Of a stretch of DNA of 64,000 bases, positions 1 to 9,100 are shown piece by piece. Location: assembly GCF_002256285.1 (NCBI RefSeq), contig NZ_NKJE01000016.1:25240-89239 (forward strand), read 5' to 3'. A model generated the notes under the pieces. That model did no database searches and was not told the origin of the DNA. It saw only the letters and a list, made by a program, of their open reading frames with translations. Source of the stretch: Flavobacterium sp. BFFFF1 (lineage in GTDB: Bacteria > Bacteroidota > Bacteroidia > Flavobacteriales > Flavobacteriaceae). Numbering within the stretch: the stretch's first letter is position 1; each line of letters starts with the position of its first letter. The position numbers were made by a program, and so were the translations under genes.

Positions 1-809
1 TGCAGAATCTCGTTATTGGCCATGGATTCAATAAAACTTTTAGGAAACACATGGGCTACGAAATCCTTAACGGATAAAGCGGCCTTGTCAATTCCGGTGG
101 ATTGGTTGTCTAATGGTAACGCCAGGTGCATGGCTTCCCCCGGTTTAAAAATATTTACCAGAATCATTCCCAACACCAGGCTCATCAATGATGCCGAAAT
201 AAACCAAAGCATCGTCTTGCCGCCTATCCTTCCCACTGTCTTAATGTCGCCGAGCCTCGCAATACCGACGACCAATGTCGTAAATACCAATGGCGCCACA
301 ATCATTTTAATCAGGCGTAGGAAAATGTCAGCAATCAATGCAAACCATTCCAGCTTCTTGTCGCGGGCTTTGGTCAGCTCAGTGAGTTTGTCTTCAGCGA
401 AAGTCTTTTGTTCCTTTAGGTTTTCATAGGCAGGTGTCAGTGTGTCTTTGCGCGGCGCTCTTAGCTGGTCTTCCAGTTTGCTTATGGCACCATCTGTAGC
501 TTTTACCAATTTAAAATTCATCGCGAACTGTCGCCCGTCCTTATTGATGTCTTCCAGAAGCTGTTTTTTGACATCATTGTACTTGCCCAAAGATTTGGAA
601 AGCTGCTTGTAAGCCAAACTTGTCGAGTCTGGCAAATACGTTTTCAGTTCTTTCGTAAGGTTTTCAGTCTGCTTGCTGTAGAAATCGATTTTCTTATTTT
701 CGTCGGTGACATAAAACTTATTTAGTGCAAATCCCAGTGCGATGCCTAAAACGAGCGCGATAAAGATGTTGCGGGTCAGGTTTGATTTCTTACTTTCCGT
801 TACTTCCAT
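1..809 (-). CDS. Dicarboxylate/amino acid:cation symporter (DAACS family), 5' part only
   Basis: An inner-membrane secondary transporter that takes up dicarboxylates or acidic amino acids with Na+ or H+. The gene runs off the left edge, so only about 269 N-terminal residues are visible. TM1 lies at about residues 15-33 (IFIALVLGIALGFAL). The conserved stretch RLIKMIVAPLVFTTLV (about 165-180) followed by GIARLGDIKTVGRIGGKT is typical of the family. Between them sit roughly 120 charged, helix-prone residues (about 34-152), where most family members have a short loop. By topology this insertion should be periplasmic. The start is the ATG whose complement is at 807-809. Upstream lies the structured repeat that separates it from aroC, which has the same direction. 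Family confident; substrate not determinable. Confidence 0.85.
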   Translation of the reverse strand, partial: MEVTESKKSNLTRNIFIALVLGIALGFALNKFYVTDENKKIDFYSKQTENLTKELKTYLPDSTSLAYKQLSKSLGKYNDVKKQLLEDINKDGRQFAMNFKLVKATDGAISKLEDQLRAPRKDTLTPAYENLKEQKTFAEDKLTELTKARDKKLEWFALIADIFLRLIKMIVAPLVFTTLVVGIARLGDIKTVGRIGGKTMLWFISASLMSLVLGMILVNIFKPGEAMHLALPLDNQSTGIDKAALSVKDFVAHVFPKSFIESMANNEIL

Positions 810-840
810 GGTTGACTATTTCTTGATTTTGGTTTGGAGC

Positions 841-916
841 GCTAGCCCGGATGGCAGCGGCTATCCTTTTATTTTTTCTTTAAAAATAAAAGATAATAGC
901 GTACAGCCGGAATAGC
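841..916. repeat. Structured intergenic repeat, copy 1
   Basis: An imperfect hairpin fills the gap between aroC and the symporter. The outer arms are GCTAGCCCGG (841-850) and CCGGAATAGC (907-916): 8 of 10 positions pair around a GC/AA internal mismatch. Inside, GCTAT (860-864) pairs with ATAGC (896-900), and CTTTTATTTTT (866-876) pairs with AAAAATAAAAG (882-892). The same architecture recurs at 33851-33957 and, partly, at 44726-44787. Function is unknown; it could be a mobile miniature element, a REP-like element or a structured RNA. Confidence 0.6.
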
Positions 917-918
917 TC

Positions 919-1983
919 CTAATTATTATATATCTTATTGATCAGGTAAAAGTCGGCCAGAACGACTGCTGCCATGGCCTCTACAATGGGTACCGCACGT
1001 GGCACGACGCACGGATCATGGCGGCCTTTTCCCTGCATTTCGACCAGATTTCCCTGGTCATCCAATGTTTCCTGTGGCTGCATAATGGTCGCCACGGGTT
1101 TAAATGCCACGCGAAAATAGATGTCCATTCCGTTCGAAATGCCACCCTGTATGCCACCGGACAGATTGGTTTTGGTTGTTCCGTCCGCGTTGTAACGGTC
1201 GTTGTGTTCGCTGCCTTTCATTCGGGCACCGCAGAAACCGCTGCCGTATTCGAATCCGTGCACGGCATTGATCGACAGCATCGCTTTCCCGAGTTCGGCA
1301 TGGAGCTTGTCAAAAACCGGCTCACCCAGTCCAATCGGTACATTCTTGATCACACAGGTAATGGTTCCGCCAATGGTATCTCCCGCTTTACGAATGTCGC
1401 GGATGTGCGCTTCCATTCTGGCGGCAGTTTCCGCGTCAGGGCAGCGCACCGGATTCGACTCTGTCTTTGAAAAATCCAACTCCTGGTAGGGTTTATCGAT
1501 GAAGATCTCCCCAACAGACGATACAAATGCATTGATTTTAATACTGCTGATGACTTGCTTCGCTACAGCTCCGGCCACCACCCTGCTGACGGTCTCCCGT
1601 GCCGAACTGCGTCCGCCGCCACGGTAGTCGCGGATGCCGTACTTTTTTTCATAAACATAATCGGCATGGCTTGGCCGATAGGTTGACTTGATATGGCTGT
1701 AATCATCGGATTTCTGGTTGTTGTTGCGGATGATGAACCCCATGGGTGTGCCGGTGGTTTTTCCTTCAAAAATGCCGGAAAGGAATTCGACTTCATCATC
1801 TTCCTTCCGTTGGGTAACAATGGCAGACTGGCCCGGCCTGCGGCGTCGCATCTCGGCCTGAATGGCATCGAAATCGAGTGTGATACCGGGAGGGCATCCG
1901 TCAATTACACCGCCTAGTGCTTCTCCATGTGACTCTCCGAAGGTAGTTATCCTGAACAGGTTTCCGTAGCTGTTTCCGGCCAT
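919..1983 (-). CDS. aroC: Chorismate synthase
   Basis: Catalyses the last step of the shikimate pathway, the conversion of 5-enolpyruvylshikimate 3-phosphate to chorismate, using reduced FMN. It is cytosolic and normally a homotetramer. The start at 1983 gives [20 protein letters not shown], which is the family N-terminus with the FMN/substrate-binding GESHG motif; a further upstream ATG would add ten unrelated residues. Other signatures are RRRPGQS near residue 50, the [11 protein letters not shown] motif, and AGDTIGG followed by GLGEP. At 354 residues it is of normal length. It stands alone in its orientation, followed by the structured repeat. Function is secure. Confidence 0.97.
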   Translation of the reverse strand: MAGNSYGNLFRITTFGESHGEALGGVIDGCPPGITLDFDAIQAEMRRRRPGQSAIVTQRKEDDEVEFLSGIFEGKTTGTPMGFIIRNNNQKSDDYSHIKSTYRPSHADYVYEKKYGIRDYRGGGRSSARETVSRVVAGAVAKQVISSIKINAFVSSVGEIFIDKPYQELDFSKTESNPVRCPDAETAARMEAHIRDIRKAGDTIGGTITCVIKNVPIGLGEPVFDKLHAELGKAMLSINAVHGFEYGSGFCGARMKGSEHNDRYNADGTTKTNLSGGIQGGISNGMDIYFRVAFKPVATIMQPQETLDDQGNLVEMQGKGRHDPCVVPRAVPIVEAMAAVVLADFYLINKIYNN

Positions 1984-2143
1984 TATATTTTGGTTTTTTA
2001 CAAATATACACAATAAAGGGAATTTTGAGAATCCGAAATGCAGCGATTCCGTCGATGTTTAATAACGTTCCCGACACGAAATAATAACCTTTCGGTATAG
2101 TCCAGTTTACATGGCAATGCTTCATTTGTAAAACATCAAAAAT

Positions 2144-2974
2144 ATGAGAAAGCGAAAAGTAGAACTGGTTGTAATTTCGGATGTGCATCTGGGCACTTTC
2201 GGTTGTCATGCCAAGGAACTGCTGCGCTATTTATCATCAATTAAGCCAAAAATCCTGGTCTTGAATGGTGATATTATAGACATCTGGCAGTTTAGGAAAT
2301 CATATTTCCCAAAAACACACCTGAAAGTGGTCAAAAAAATTCTGGATTTCGCAACGAAGGGCACTAAGGTGTATTACCTGACGGGAAATCATGACGAAAT
2401 GCTGCGTAAGTTTAGTGACGCGCACATTGGTAACCTTTCTATTGTAGACAAAATCGTACTGGACCTTGACGGACAGAAGGCGTGGGTTTTTCATGGCGAT
2501 GTATTTGACGCGTCGGTAAGCCATGCCAAATGGATTGCCAAGCTGGGAGGCATTGGCTACGATTATCTCATTCTTATGAACCGTTTTGTAAACTGGGTAC
2601 TGACTAAATTAGGAAAGGCACCCTACTCGTTTTCGAAAAAAATAAAGGCCAGTGTAAAAAAAGCGGTAAAATTCATTTCGGATTTCGAAGAAACTGCCAC
2701 GGATATCGCTTTGGAAAAAGGCTATGATTTTGTTATATGCGGACACATACACGAACCAAAGATTTTACGAAAATCGGATAAACGGGGCGAAACAATGTAC
2801 CTGAACTCCGGAGACTGGGTAGAAAATCTGACTGCACTGGAGTACAATAAAAAGCGGTGGAAGCTCTACCGTTATTCAGAAGACGAAAAAAACCTGAACG
2901 ACGAGGATTATTTTGAACTGGAAGATAAATTGAGTCGCGAACTGGAACAACATTCAATTTTTTTGAGACATTAG
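2144..2974 (+). CDS. UDP-2,3-diacylglucosamine diphosphatase-like metallophosphoesterase
   Basis: A calcineurin-type binuclear metallophosphoesterase of 276 residues. All metal-binding blocks are visible in order: SDVHLG (about 12-17), NGDIID (about 43-48), GNHDE (about 81-85), FHGDVFD and CGHIHEP (near 200). This arrangement matches the LpxH/LpxH2-like group, which hydrolyses UDP-2,3-diacylglucosamine to lipid X in lipid A synthesis at the inner face of the cytoplasmic membrane. A segment of about 60 residues after the HGD block, rich in Phe, Lys and Val, is the lipid-access insertion expected for that group. It is divergent from aroC and followed by a lipoprotein gene. The exact substrate is inferred from family resemblance. 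Confidence 0.8.
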   Translation: MRKRKVELVVISDVHLGTFGCHAKELLRYLSSIKPKILVLNGDIIDIWQFRKSYFPKTHLKVVKKILDFATKGTKVYYLTGNHDEMLRKFSDAHIGNLSIVDKIVLDLDGQKAWVFHGDVFDASVSHAKWIAKLGGIGYDYLILMNRFVNWVLTKLGKAPYSFSKKIKASVKKAVKFISDFEETATDIALEKGYDFVICGHIHEPKILRKSDKRGETMYLNSGDWVENLTALEYNKKRWKLYRYSEDEKNLNDEDYFELEDKLSRELEQHSIFLRH

Positions 2975-2993
2975 CATGTTTTGCTTATTTTAG
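2962..2993 (+). promoter_or_regulatory. Putative Bacteroidota-type promoter for the lipoprotein gene
   Basis: TTTG (2962-2965), 20 bases, then TATTTTAG (2986-2993), one mismatch from TAnnTTTG. The ATG of the lipoprotein follows 22 bases later. It overlaps the end of the preceding gene, so read-through is also possible. Confidence 0.4.
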
Positions 2994-3014
2994 CAGTCAA
3001 CTAAACTCAATTTT

Positions 3015-3800
3015 ATGAAAAACAAGTTGTTACTCATGGCTGCGGCATGTGGATTGATGATGTCATGTTCCTCCAGCGACGAATCAAATGGCACTACCAA
3101 TACCTATTTTCTTCCTTTAACCACCGGAAACTATTGGGTTTACGATGTAAGCGGCTCACAAAACCTCGCAGGAAGGGATTCCCTGTACATTGAAAAAGAT
3201 ACGATCATCAACGCAAAGACGTACAGCAAATTCAAGACTGAAGTCACGCCGACAGGTTTCTTCTCGACTACACTGAATGGCAATGCTGTCCGGAAAGAAA
3301 ACGGAAAATTATATTTAACAGGGTCTGCGGGGCTCAATTTCGGAAATGCGTTACCGGTAAACCTTGATGTGACCGATTTTGTGGTTTTGGACGAAAACGC
3401 TTCTCCCAATCAACAGCTTGGTGTATTAAACGGATCATTGAGCCAGGATTTTCAAGGAATTCCTTTGACGATTACATATAACTTAAAAGCAACCGCTGGT
3501 GAAAACTTAGCAAGCTATAGCACCCCAAACGGAACGGCTTATAATAATGTAAAAAAAGTGGTTACCGTTTTAAACCTGAGTATTAATGCCACGTTTGGTG
3601 GTTTCCCAATCGCGATACTGCCCACACAGGACGTTGTAACTTCCACACAATACTACGCGGAAGGCATTGGTATGGTTTATGCCAGTACAAACATTACCTA
3701 TACACTAAACGATCTTTCCTTATTGCAAATCCAACTGCCGATTCCGCAGTCAGACAGTCAAAACCAAAAGGAAGAGCTTGACAACTATAATATTTTGTAA
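3015..3800 (+). CDS. Predicted lipoprotein of unknown function
   Basis: 261 residues. A lipoprotein signal peptide is clear: a short basic start, a hydrophobic core and the lipobox LMMSCSSS, with Cys about residue 18, followed by a Ser/Asp/Glu/Asn stretch that suits Bacteroidota lipoprotein export. The mature part reads as an all-beta exported domain with repeated Thr/Asn-rich strands (for example TYFLPLTTGNYWVYDV). I do not recognise a named family. The gene ends at a strong terminator and has its own likely promoter, so it is probably a single transcription unit. Confidence 0.8.
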   Translation: MKNKLLLMAAACGLMMSCSSSDESNGTTNTYFLPLTTGNYWVYDVSGSQNLAGRDSLYIEKDTIINAKTYSKFKTEVTPTGFFSTTLNGNAVRKENGKLYLTGSAGLNFGNALPVNLDVTDFVVLDENASPNQQLGVLNGSLSQDFQGIPLTITYNLKATAGENLASYSTPNGTAYNNVKKVVTVLNLSINATFGGFPIAILPTQDVVTSTQYYAEGIGMVYASTNITYTLNDLSLLQIQLPIPQSDSQNQKEELDNYNIL

Positions 3801-3835
3801 CTGGCTGCAAATTAAACTAAATCGCTCGAAATGCT

Positions 3836-3862
3836 AAAGGCTGTCTATTGACAGCCTTTTTT
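3836..3862 (+). terminator. Rho-independent terminator after the lipoprotein gene
   Basis: AAAGGCTGTC, a TATT loop, GACAGCCTTT and a T run. Confidence 0.85.
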
Positions 3863-3913
3863 ATTTGAAAATTTAAGAGGAAATTTCATAACAAATGCGC
3901 CGAGCCAAAGAAC

Positions 3914-3921
3914 TACTTTTG
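3914..3921 (+). promoter_or_regulatory. Putative -7 element of the barrel-protein promoter
   Basis: TACTTTTG matches TAnnTTTG exactly, about 57 bases before the ATG. No good TTTG lies about 19 bases upstream, so only the -7 box supports the call. Confidence 0.4.
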
Positions 3922-3977
3922 AATTGAATTAATCAGGACAAAGTTTTGATTAAACTAACCATTTAAAAACAATTAAT

Positions 3978-4472
3978 ATGAAAAAAGTAATTTTATCTGC
4001 TGTGATGCTAATTGGACTTGCGTTCAGCGCTGAGGCACAGGAAGTTTCAAAAAATGCTTTGGGTTTACGTCTGGGTGACAGTGATGGATTTGGTGGTGAG
4101 TTGTCATACCAACGCCGCTTATCAGGCGATAACAGGCTTGAGTTAGACTTAGGATGGCGTAATAATGACCATTATGATGCTTACAAACTCGTCGGTGTTT
4201 ACCAATGGTTTTGGAACATTGACCAAGGGTTCTATTGGTATGCGGGTGTTGGAGGCGGAATCGGGAGCTACAGCATTAACCGTTATCCGGGGTATGATGG
4301 AAATGACAGCGGTACATTTCTTGTCGCAGCGGGTGATATCGGAATTGAATATAATTTTGACATTCCGTTGCAGGTATCTCTTGATATCCGTCCGGAATTG
4401 TATTTTGGCGATGATTTCAGGGATGACAATTTCGGTCCGGACATTGCACTTGGCCTTCGATATAGATTTTAA
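3978..4472 (+). CDS. Small outer-membrane beta-barrel protein
   Basis: 164 residues with a Sec signal peptide (MKKVILSAVMLIGLAFSAEA, cleavage near AEA-Q). The mature part alternates polar and aromatic or aliphatic residues in the way of a small 8-stranded OmpA/OmpW-like barrel: GLRLGDSDGFGGELSYQR, YKLVGVYQWFWN, FYWYAGVGGGIGSYS and a final strand ending LGLRYRF. The C-terminal Phe is the usual end of an outer-membrane barrel. The gene is monocistronic, with a -7 box upstream and a terminator shared with the convergent gene. Topology is supported; the physiological role is unknown. Confidence 0.8.
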   Translation: MKKVILSAVMLIGLAFSAEAQEVSKNALGLRLGDSDGFGGELSYQRRLSGDNRLELDLGWRNNDHYDAYKLVGVYQWFWNIDQGFYWYAGVGGGIGSYSINRYPGYDGNDSGTFLVAAGDIGIEYNFDIPLQVSLDIRPELYFGDDFRDDNFGPDIALGLRYRF

Positions 4473-4481
4473 AAAATCAAC

Positions 4482-4510
4482 AAAAATCCCGCATTATAGC
4501 GGGATTTTTT
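4482..4510. terminator. Bidirectional terminator
   Basis: AAAATCCCGC, loop ATTATA, GCGGGATTTT plus T run. It lies between convergent genes and has A/T tracts on both sides. Confidence 0.85.
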
Positions 4511-4931
4511 AATTTATAATAATCTCTTTCTTTGAGTTTATTTTTATGATGGCAAAAGGCGTCGTAAGGGATTCCGTTACCATGCCGCCCGGTTTGGGTT
4601 CGTTTTCTTTCACCTTCACGATGATGTTATCAGCAGTTTCCTCTACGGATTCAATCCCAATCGAATATCCACCCGTGTTTTTCTCCCCAGCACTAAGGAT
4701 GAGGAAGTTAGCGGTATTAATATCGTCTGGCTTGATTTTCTTTCTCAAAGCCGGATCGTTTTTAATCATGTTAAATTCTTTCGGTTCTGTAATAATTTCG
4801 TAAAACTTTATCCTTGCCCCGCCGGTACTGCGCTGATCCAAAACTTCATACAAGGGTTTTGAGACGGTACTTTTTGCACCGCCACAGGATAATACGGTTA
4901 AAGCAATCGCAGCCAATAGAATTTTTTTCAT
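4509..4931 (-). CDS. PrcB-like protease-complex-subunit lipoprotein
   Basis: 140 residues. The N-terminus is a lipoprotein signal (ALTVLSCGG, Cys about residue 16). The C-terminal 65 residues resemble the PrcB_C domain: FLILSAGEKNTGGYSIGIES, then VKVKENEPKPGGMVTE and a PFAIIKI end strand. In Treponema, PrcB partners the dentilisin protease; in flavobacteria the role is not established. The ATG overlaps the bshA stop by an ATGA junction, so the two genes are probably translationally coupled. The domain assignment is from pattern recognition. Confidence 0.7.
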   Translation of the reverse strand: MKKILLAAIALTVLSCGGAKSTVSKPLYEVLDQRSTGGARIKFYEIITEPKEFNMIKNDPALRKKIKPDDINTANFLILSAGEKNTGGYSIGIESVEETADNIIVKVKENEPKPGGMVTESLTTPFAIIKINSKKEIIIN

Positions 4932-6064
4932 AATCTGATTTTGGTTAAGGCCTCATGGTAAAGCGCTTCATACAGCGGCAGGATATTTTTTATATCAAAT
5001 TGTTCCGCGACTTTAAGCGCATTCTCCTTGAATAAGGATAACGTGGAGTCGTGGGCTAATATTTTAAGGGCATTGGCCGCCATTTCATCTGTATTTCCAA
5101 CATCGCTTAGAAAACCGGAAATCCCATCAAAATTTACCTCTGGAAGTCCACCGGAATTACTCGAAATCACGGGAACGCTCCACGCCATGGCTTCGAGCGC
5201 TGCCAGACCAAAACTTTCAGTTTCCGACGGCAGTAAAAACAAATCGGTGTAGCTCAGGATGCGGTCAATTTCGTTGCTGTTACCGAAAAAGATCACTTTG
5301 TCGTTGATGCCCAGCTTTGAACACAATTGCTCTGCTCTTTCTTTTTCCGGCCCATCGCCGACCATCATCAGTTTAGCCGGGATATGCTGTTGTATTTTAT
5401 AAAAAATATCAATAATATCAGGAATACGCTTCACTTTCCGGAAGTTGCTAATGTGTGTTACAATCCGCTCTTCTGGCTTTGCCATGATGGATCTTCGGCA
5501 GGGAATACTGGAATCATTCAGGTTTTTGTCCAGCTCAATGAAATTCGGGATCACATGAATCTCCTTCTTAATATTGAATAACTTGTATGTGTCATCCTTT
5601 AGGCTTTGGGAGACAGAAGTAACAATATCCGATTTGTTGATGCTGAAACTGACAGCGGGTTTATAAAACGGATGATTTCCCACCAACGTAATATCGGTGC
5701 CATGCAATGTGGTGACCATCGGAATTTTAATGCCTTCGCTTTTGAGCATCTGTTTTGCCATATAACCAGCATAAGCGTGCGGAATCGCATAATGCACGTG
5801 GAGCAATTCAATGTTATACAATTTCACCATATCCACCAGTTTGCTTGACAACGCCAGCTCGTATGGCTGGTAATGAAACAATGGATACTCAGGCACGTTG
5901 ACCTCGTGGTAGTGTACATTTGGATTCAGCAAGGCGAGCCGCACTGGCTGTCGGTACGTAATAAAGTGGATTTCATGGCCCCGTCGGGCAAGTTCTAATC
6001 CCAGCTCTGTAGCAACGACACCACTTCCCCCGAATGTCGGATAACAAACAATAGCTATTCTCAT
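4928..6064 (-). CDS. bshA: N-acetyl-alpha-D-glucosaminyl L-malate synthase (bacillithiol synthesis, step 1)
   Basis: A GT4-family, GT-B fold glycosyltransferase of 378 residues that joins UDP-GlcNAc to L-malate, the first step of bacillithiol synthesis. The N-terminal family signature is present (CYPTFGGSGVVATELGLELA, then RGHEIHFITY). HVHYAIPHAYA and TTLHGTDITLVG are also characteristic. The C-terminal nucleotide-sugar site shows PSETESFGLAALEAMA and the conserved E-x7-E region (about residue 285-295). It is cytosolic. It is followed by the PrcB-like lipoprotein with an ATGA overlap. bshB and bshC are not in this window, so the rest of the pathway must lie elsewhere. Confidence 0.93.
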   Translation of the reverse strand: MRIAIVCYPTFGGSGVVATELGLELARRGHEIHFITYRQPVRLALLNPNVHYHEVNVPEYPLFHYQPYELALSSKLVDMVKLYNIELLHVHYAIPHAYAGYMAKQMLKSEGIKIPMVTTLHGTDITLVGNHPFYKPAVSFSINKSDIVTSVSQSLKDDTYKLFNIKKEIHVIPNFIELDKNLNDSSIPCRRSIMAKPEERIVTHISNFRKVKRIPDIIDIFYKIQQHIPAKLMMVGDGPEKERAEQLCSKLGINDKVIFFGNSNEIDRILSYTDLFLLPSETESFGLAALEAMAWSVPVISSNSGGLPEVNFDGISGFLSDVGNTDEMAANALKILAHDSTLSLFKENALKVAEQFDIKNILPLYEALYHEALTKIRL

Positions 6065-6178
6065 TATAGAATTTTAGAGTAACGAAATTAAGAAAAAAGG
6101 AGGCTCCTATCAGATTATTTACGTTAAAAAACAATTGGCAGAACATTTAGCAAGGTATTCAACCACCTGATAAAAATG

Positions 6179-9100
6179 TCATTTCACTATCGCTTCCTGG
6201 ATTATCTTTTGAATATTTTCCCTTACATTTCCTTTAGAAAGTGCGTTTGGGGCCATCGAATCGGGATAAGTCCTGTTCGAAAGAAAGATGTAGACAATTT
6301 CTGTTTCCGGATCGGCCCAGGCATAAGTTCCTGTAAATCCGGTATGGCCAAAACTTGAAGCCGAAACACATCCACAAGTAGGTCCTTGGGTTCCGGGGAG
6401 TTGCTGCTTGTCAAACCCCAATGCCCTTCTGTTGCCTTCGCTGCAAAAATAACAGGTGTTAAAATCGGTGAACGTCTTTTCGCTAAAGAAGGCATGGCCG
6501 CCATAATTTCCCTTCTGCAGGTACATCTGCATGATCTTGGCGACATCCATCGCATTGGAGAACAAGCCGGCATGGCCCGCGACACCACCTTCCATAGCAG
6601 CGGCCATGTCGTGTACATAACCCTGGAGCAATTGGTGCCTGAAATAGTTGTCGATCTCTGTTGGCGGAATATCAGTCTTATTTACTTTTTGAAGTGGGTT
6701 GAATAAGGTGTTGTTGGCTCCCAATATCTTGTAAAAATTTTCATACGCAAGAACATCCAATGACTTATGATTTATTTTTTCAAGATATTCCTTAAGAATC
6801 AGAAACGTAAAGTCACTGTATTTGTACACTCTCTTTCCAGACAGCTTGCTGTCAGCAATCGCCTTCATAATGGTTTCATTGTAATTTTTTTCAATGTAAA
6901 GGCTGTCTGCAACCTGGCTCGTAAATTCGCCTTGCGGAATTTTACGGTAGTACTTTTCAAGCGGCACTTTGTTTGAATCCAAAGTTGATTTGTAAAACGG
7001 AATCCATGCTTCGAAGCCTGCAAAATGGGAAAGCAGTTCTTTAAAGCCGATGTCCTTTTTATCGGTTTTTTCAAAGATGGGCAACATCGTCCCGAGCTTT
7101 GTATTCAAGTTCACCTTCCCTTTATCATAAGCCAGCATGACATTAGGCAGTGTCGCTAAAATTTTAGTCAAAGACGCCAGATCATAAATATCAGCGTTTT
7201 GTACCTTTCTCAAATTATCGAAAGTGTAATAACCAAACGATTTTTGATAAATGACTTTTCCTTTCCGAGCGACCAGAATCTGTGCGCCGGGTGTCATTTT
7301 TTGATCAATCGCTGCCTGTGCAACAGCGTCAATTTTCGACAAGACTGATGGATTCATTCCCACATTCTCGGGTGCGGTAAACCCCAGCCTGTTGAGTTTT
7401 TCCGTTGTCAGCCCGAAATTCACTTTAAACTCGTCGTTGATCGTCACTGGAAGTTTCCCTTTTGCATCGACGGCACCGAAAATCACCTCTGCCGAAACCT
7501 CCTGTGCGATATCGGCATTTTGATAGGAAACGATCAGACCTTCAACATCCGAAAAATCCGGAATCGCTGACAAGGAATAAGGTTTCGTGAATACATCCAG
7601 GATCACTTTATTTTGTTTGGCCAATTGTTGCACAAATTCAATTTCCGCTTGGGAAAATGCATGACTTTTCCATGCCTTATCCGATTTGTGGAAACCGGCA
7701 ATTACCAAATCAAAGTTTTTGAGTTTGACATTTAGGGAATCGATATTCGTATCAGACACTTCGGTAACGTCGGTATATTTTTTTAGCGTTGAAAGAAAAG
7801 CGGCATTAGAATCGTCACCAATCTTTACATATGCAATGCGATTATTTTCCAGGTGTCTTATGGGAAGGATTGCGTCTTTGCTTTTAAGCACCGTTACTGC
7901 ATTTTCAAACAACTGATACTGCAATGCCGTATTCTCGGACGGGTTGATATCAGAGTATAAATTGGCCGTATTTACAGGCCTGCGATTGTTCAAACCCGCT
8001 TTGTATTTGAATTTGAGAATTTTCTTAACGGAATAGGCCAGTCGTTCCTCCGAGATTAACGTATCCTGATAAGCCACACAAAGTTTCTCAATGGCTGTCG
8101 GCACGTTTTCCGGGCAGAGCAGCATGTCGTTTCCCGCCAGAAAAGCTTCAAGGTCAATTTCACCAGGCTTCCGATAATTTGCAGCTGCTTTCATATTCAG
8201 GGCATCTGTAAATACCAACCCGTTGAAGCCCATTTCTTTTTGCAAAAGGTCTGTGACAACATTGTATGAGATTGACGACGGATAACTTTCACGGGATTCC
8301 AGGCTGGGAACATTCAGGTGGGCGACCATCACGGAAACCAAGCCTTCGTCAAACATTTTACGGTAGGGATACAATTCCACCTGTTCGAGTCGTTCCTTTG
8401 AGAAATTCACCAAAGGAAGTGCATAATGGGAATCGGTCTCCGTATCGCCATGCCCGGGGAAATGTTTCCCTGTCGAAAACACGCCTTGTCCCTGCACGCC
8501 TTTCATTAAAGCAACCGCTGAGTTTGTCACGTTATACTTATCCTCGCCAAAGGACCTAAATCCAATGATGGGGTTTTTAGGATTCGTATTGATATCCAGT
8601 ACCGGAGCGAAATTGAAATTTACTCCGAGACGCTTACTTTCCTTACCCATTTGGGCGCCAACCCTTTCGACAAGTGACTTGTCTTTTATTGCGCCAAGTG
8701 TCATATTCCATGGAAATCGGTAGGTGGAATCGAGCCGCATGCTTACGCCCCACTCTGCATCAATTGCAATAAATAACGGAATTTTTGATTTTGACTGATA
8801 TCGATTGGTCAACTTTGCCTGCCGTACTGGACCTCCCTGAAAGAAAATCAAACCCCCAATTTTATAATCGCGGATTAGCCTGTCAATGGCATTGAAGTGG
8901 ACTGAATCCTTGTTCGAATATGCAGACACCATGAATAGCTGCCCCAATTTCTCGCTAAAATCCATTTTGCGATAAACACTGTCCACCCAGCGATTTTCGG
9001 CGTCTGAGTCTTTCAGGAATGGAAACTTATCTCTACCCTTTGAAGCATCATTGCCAAGTTCGTTCTGCTTGAACTGATGCACGGTGTCGATCACCGGATT

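Noticed and set aside
1018..1917. Several plus-strand frames opposite aroC.
   Set aside because: Antisense to a confidently identified gene, with no family features.
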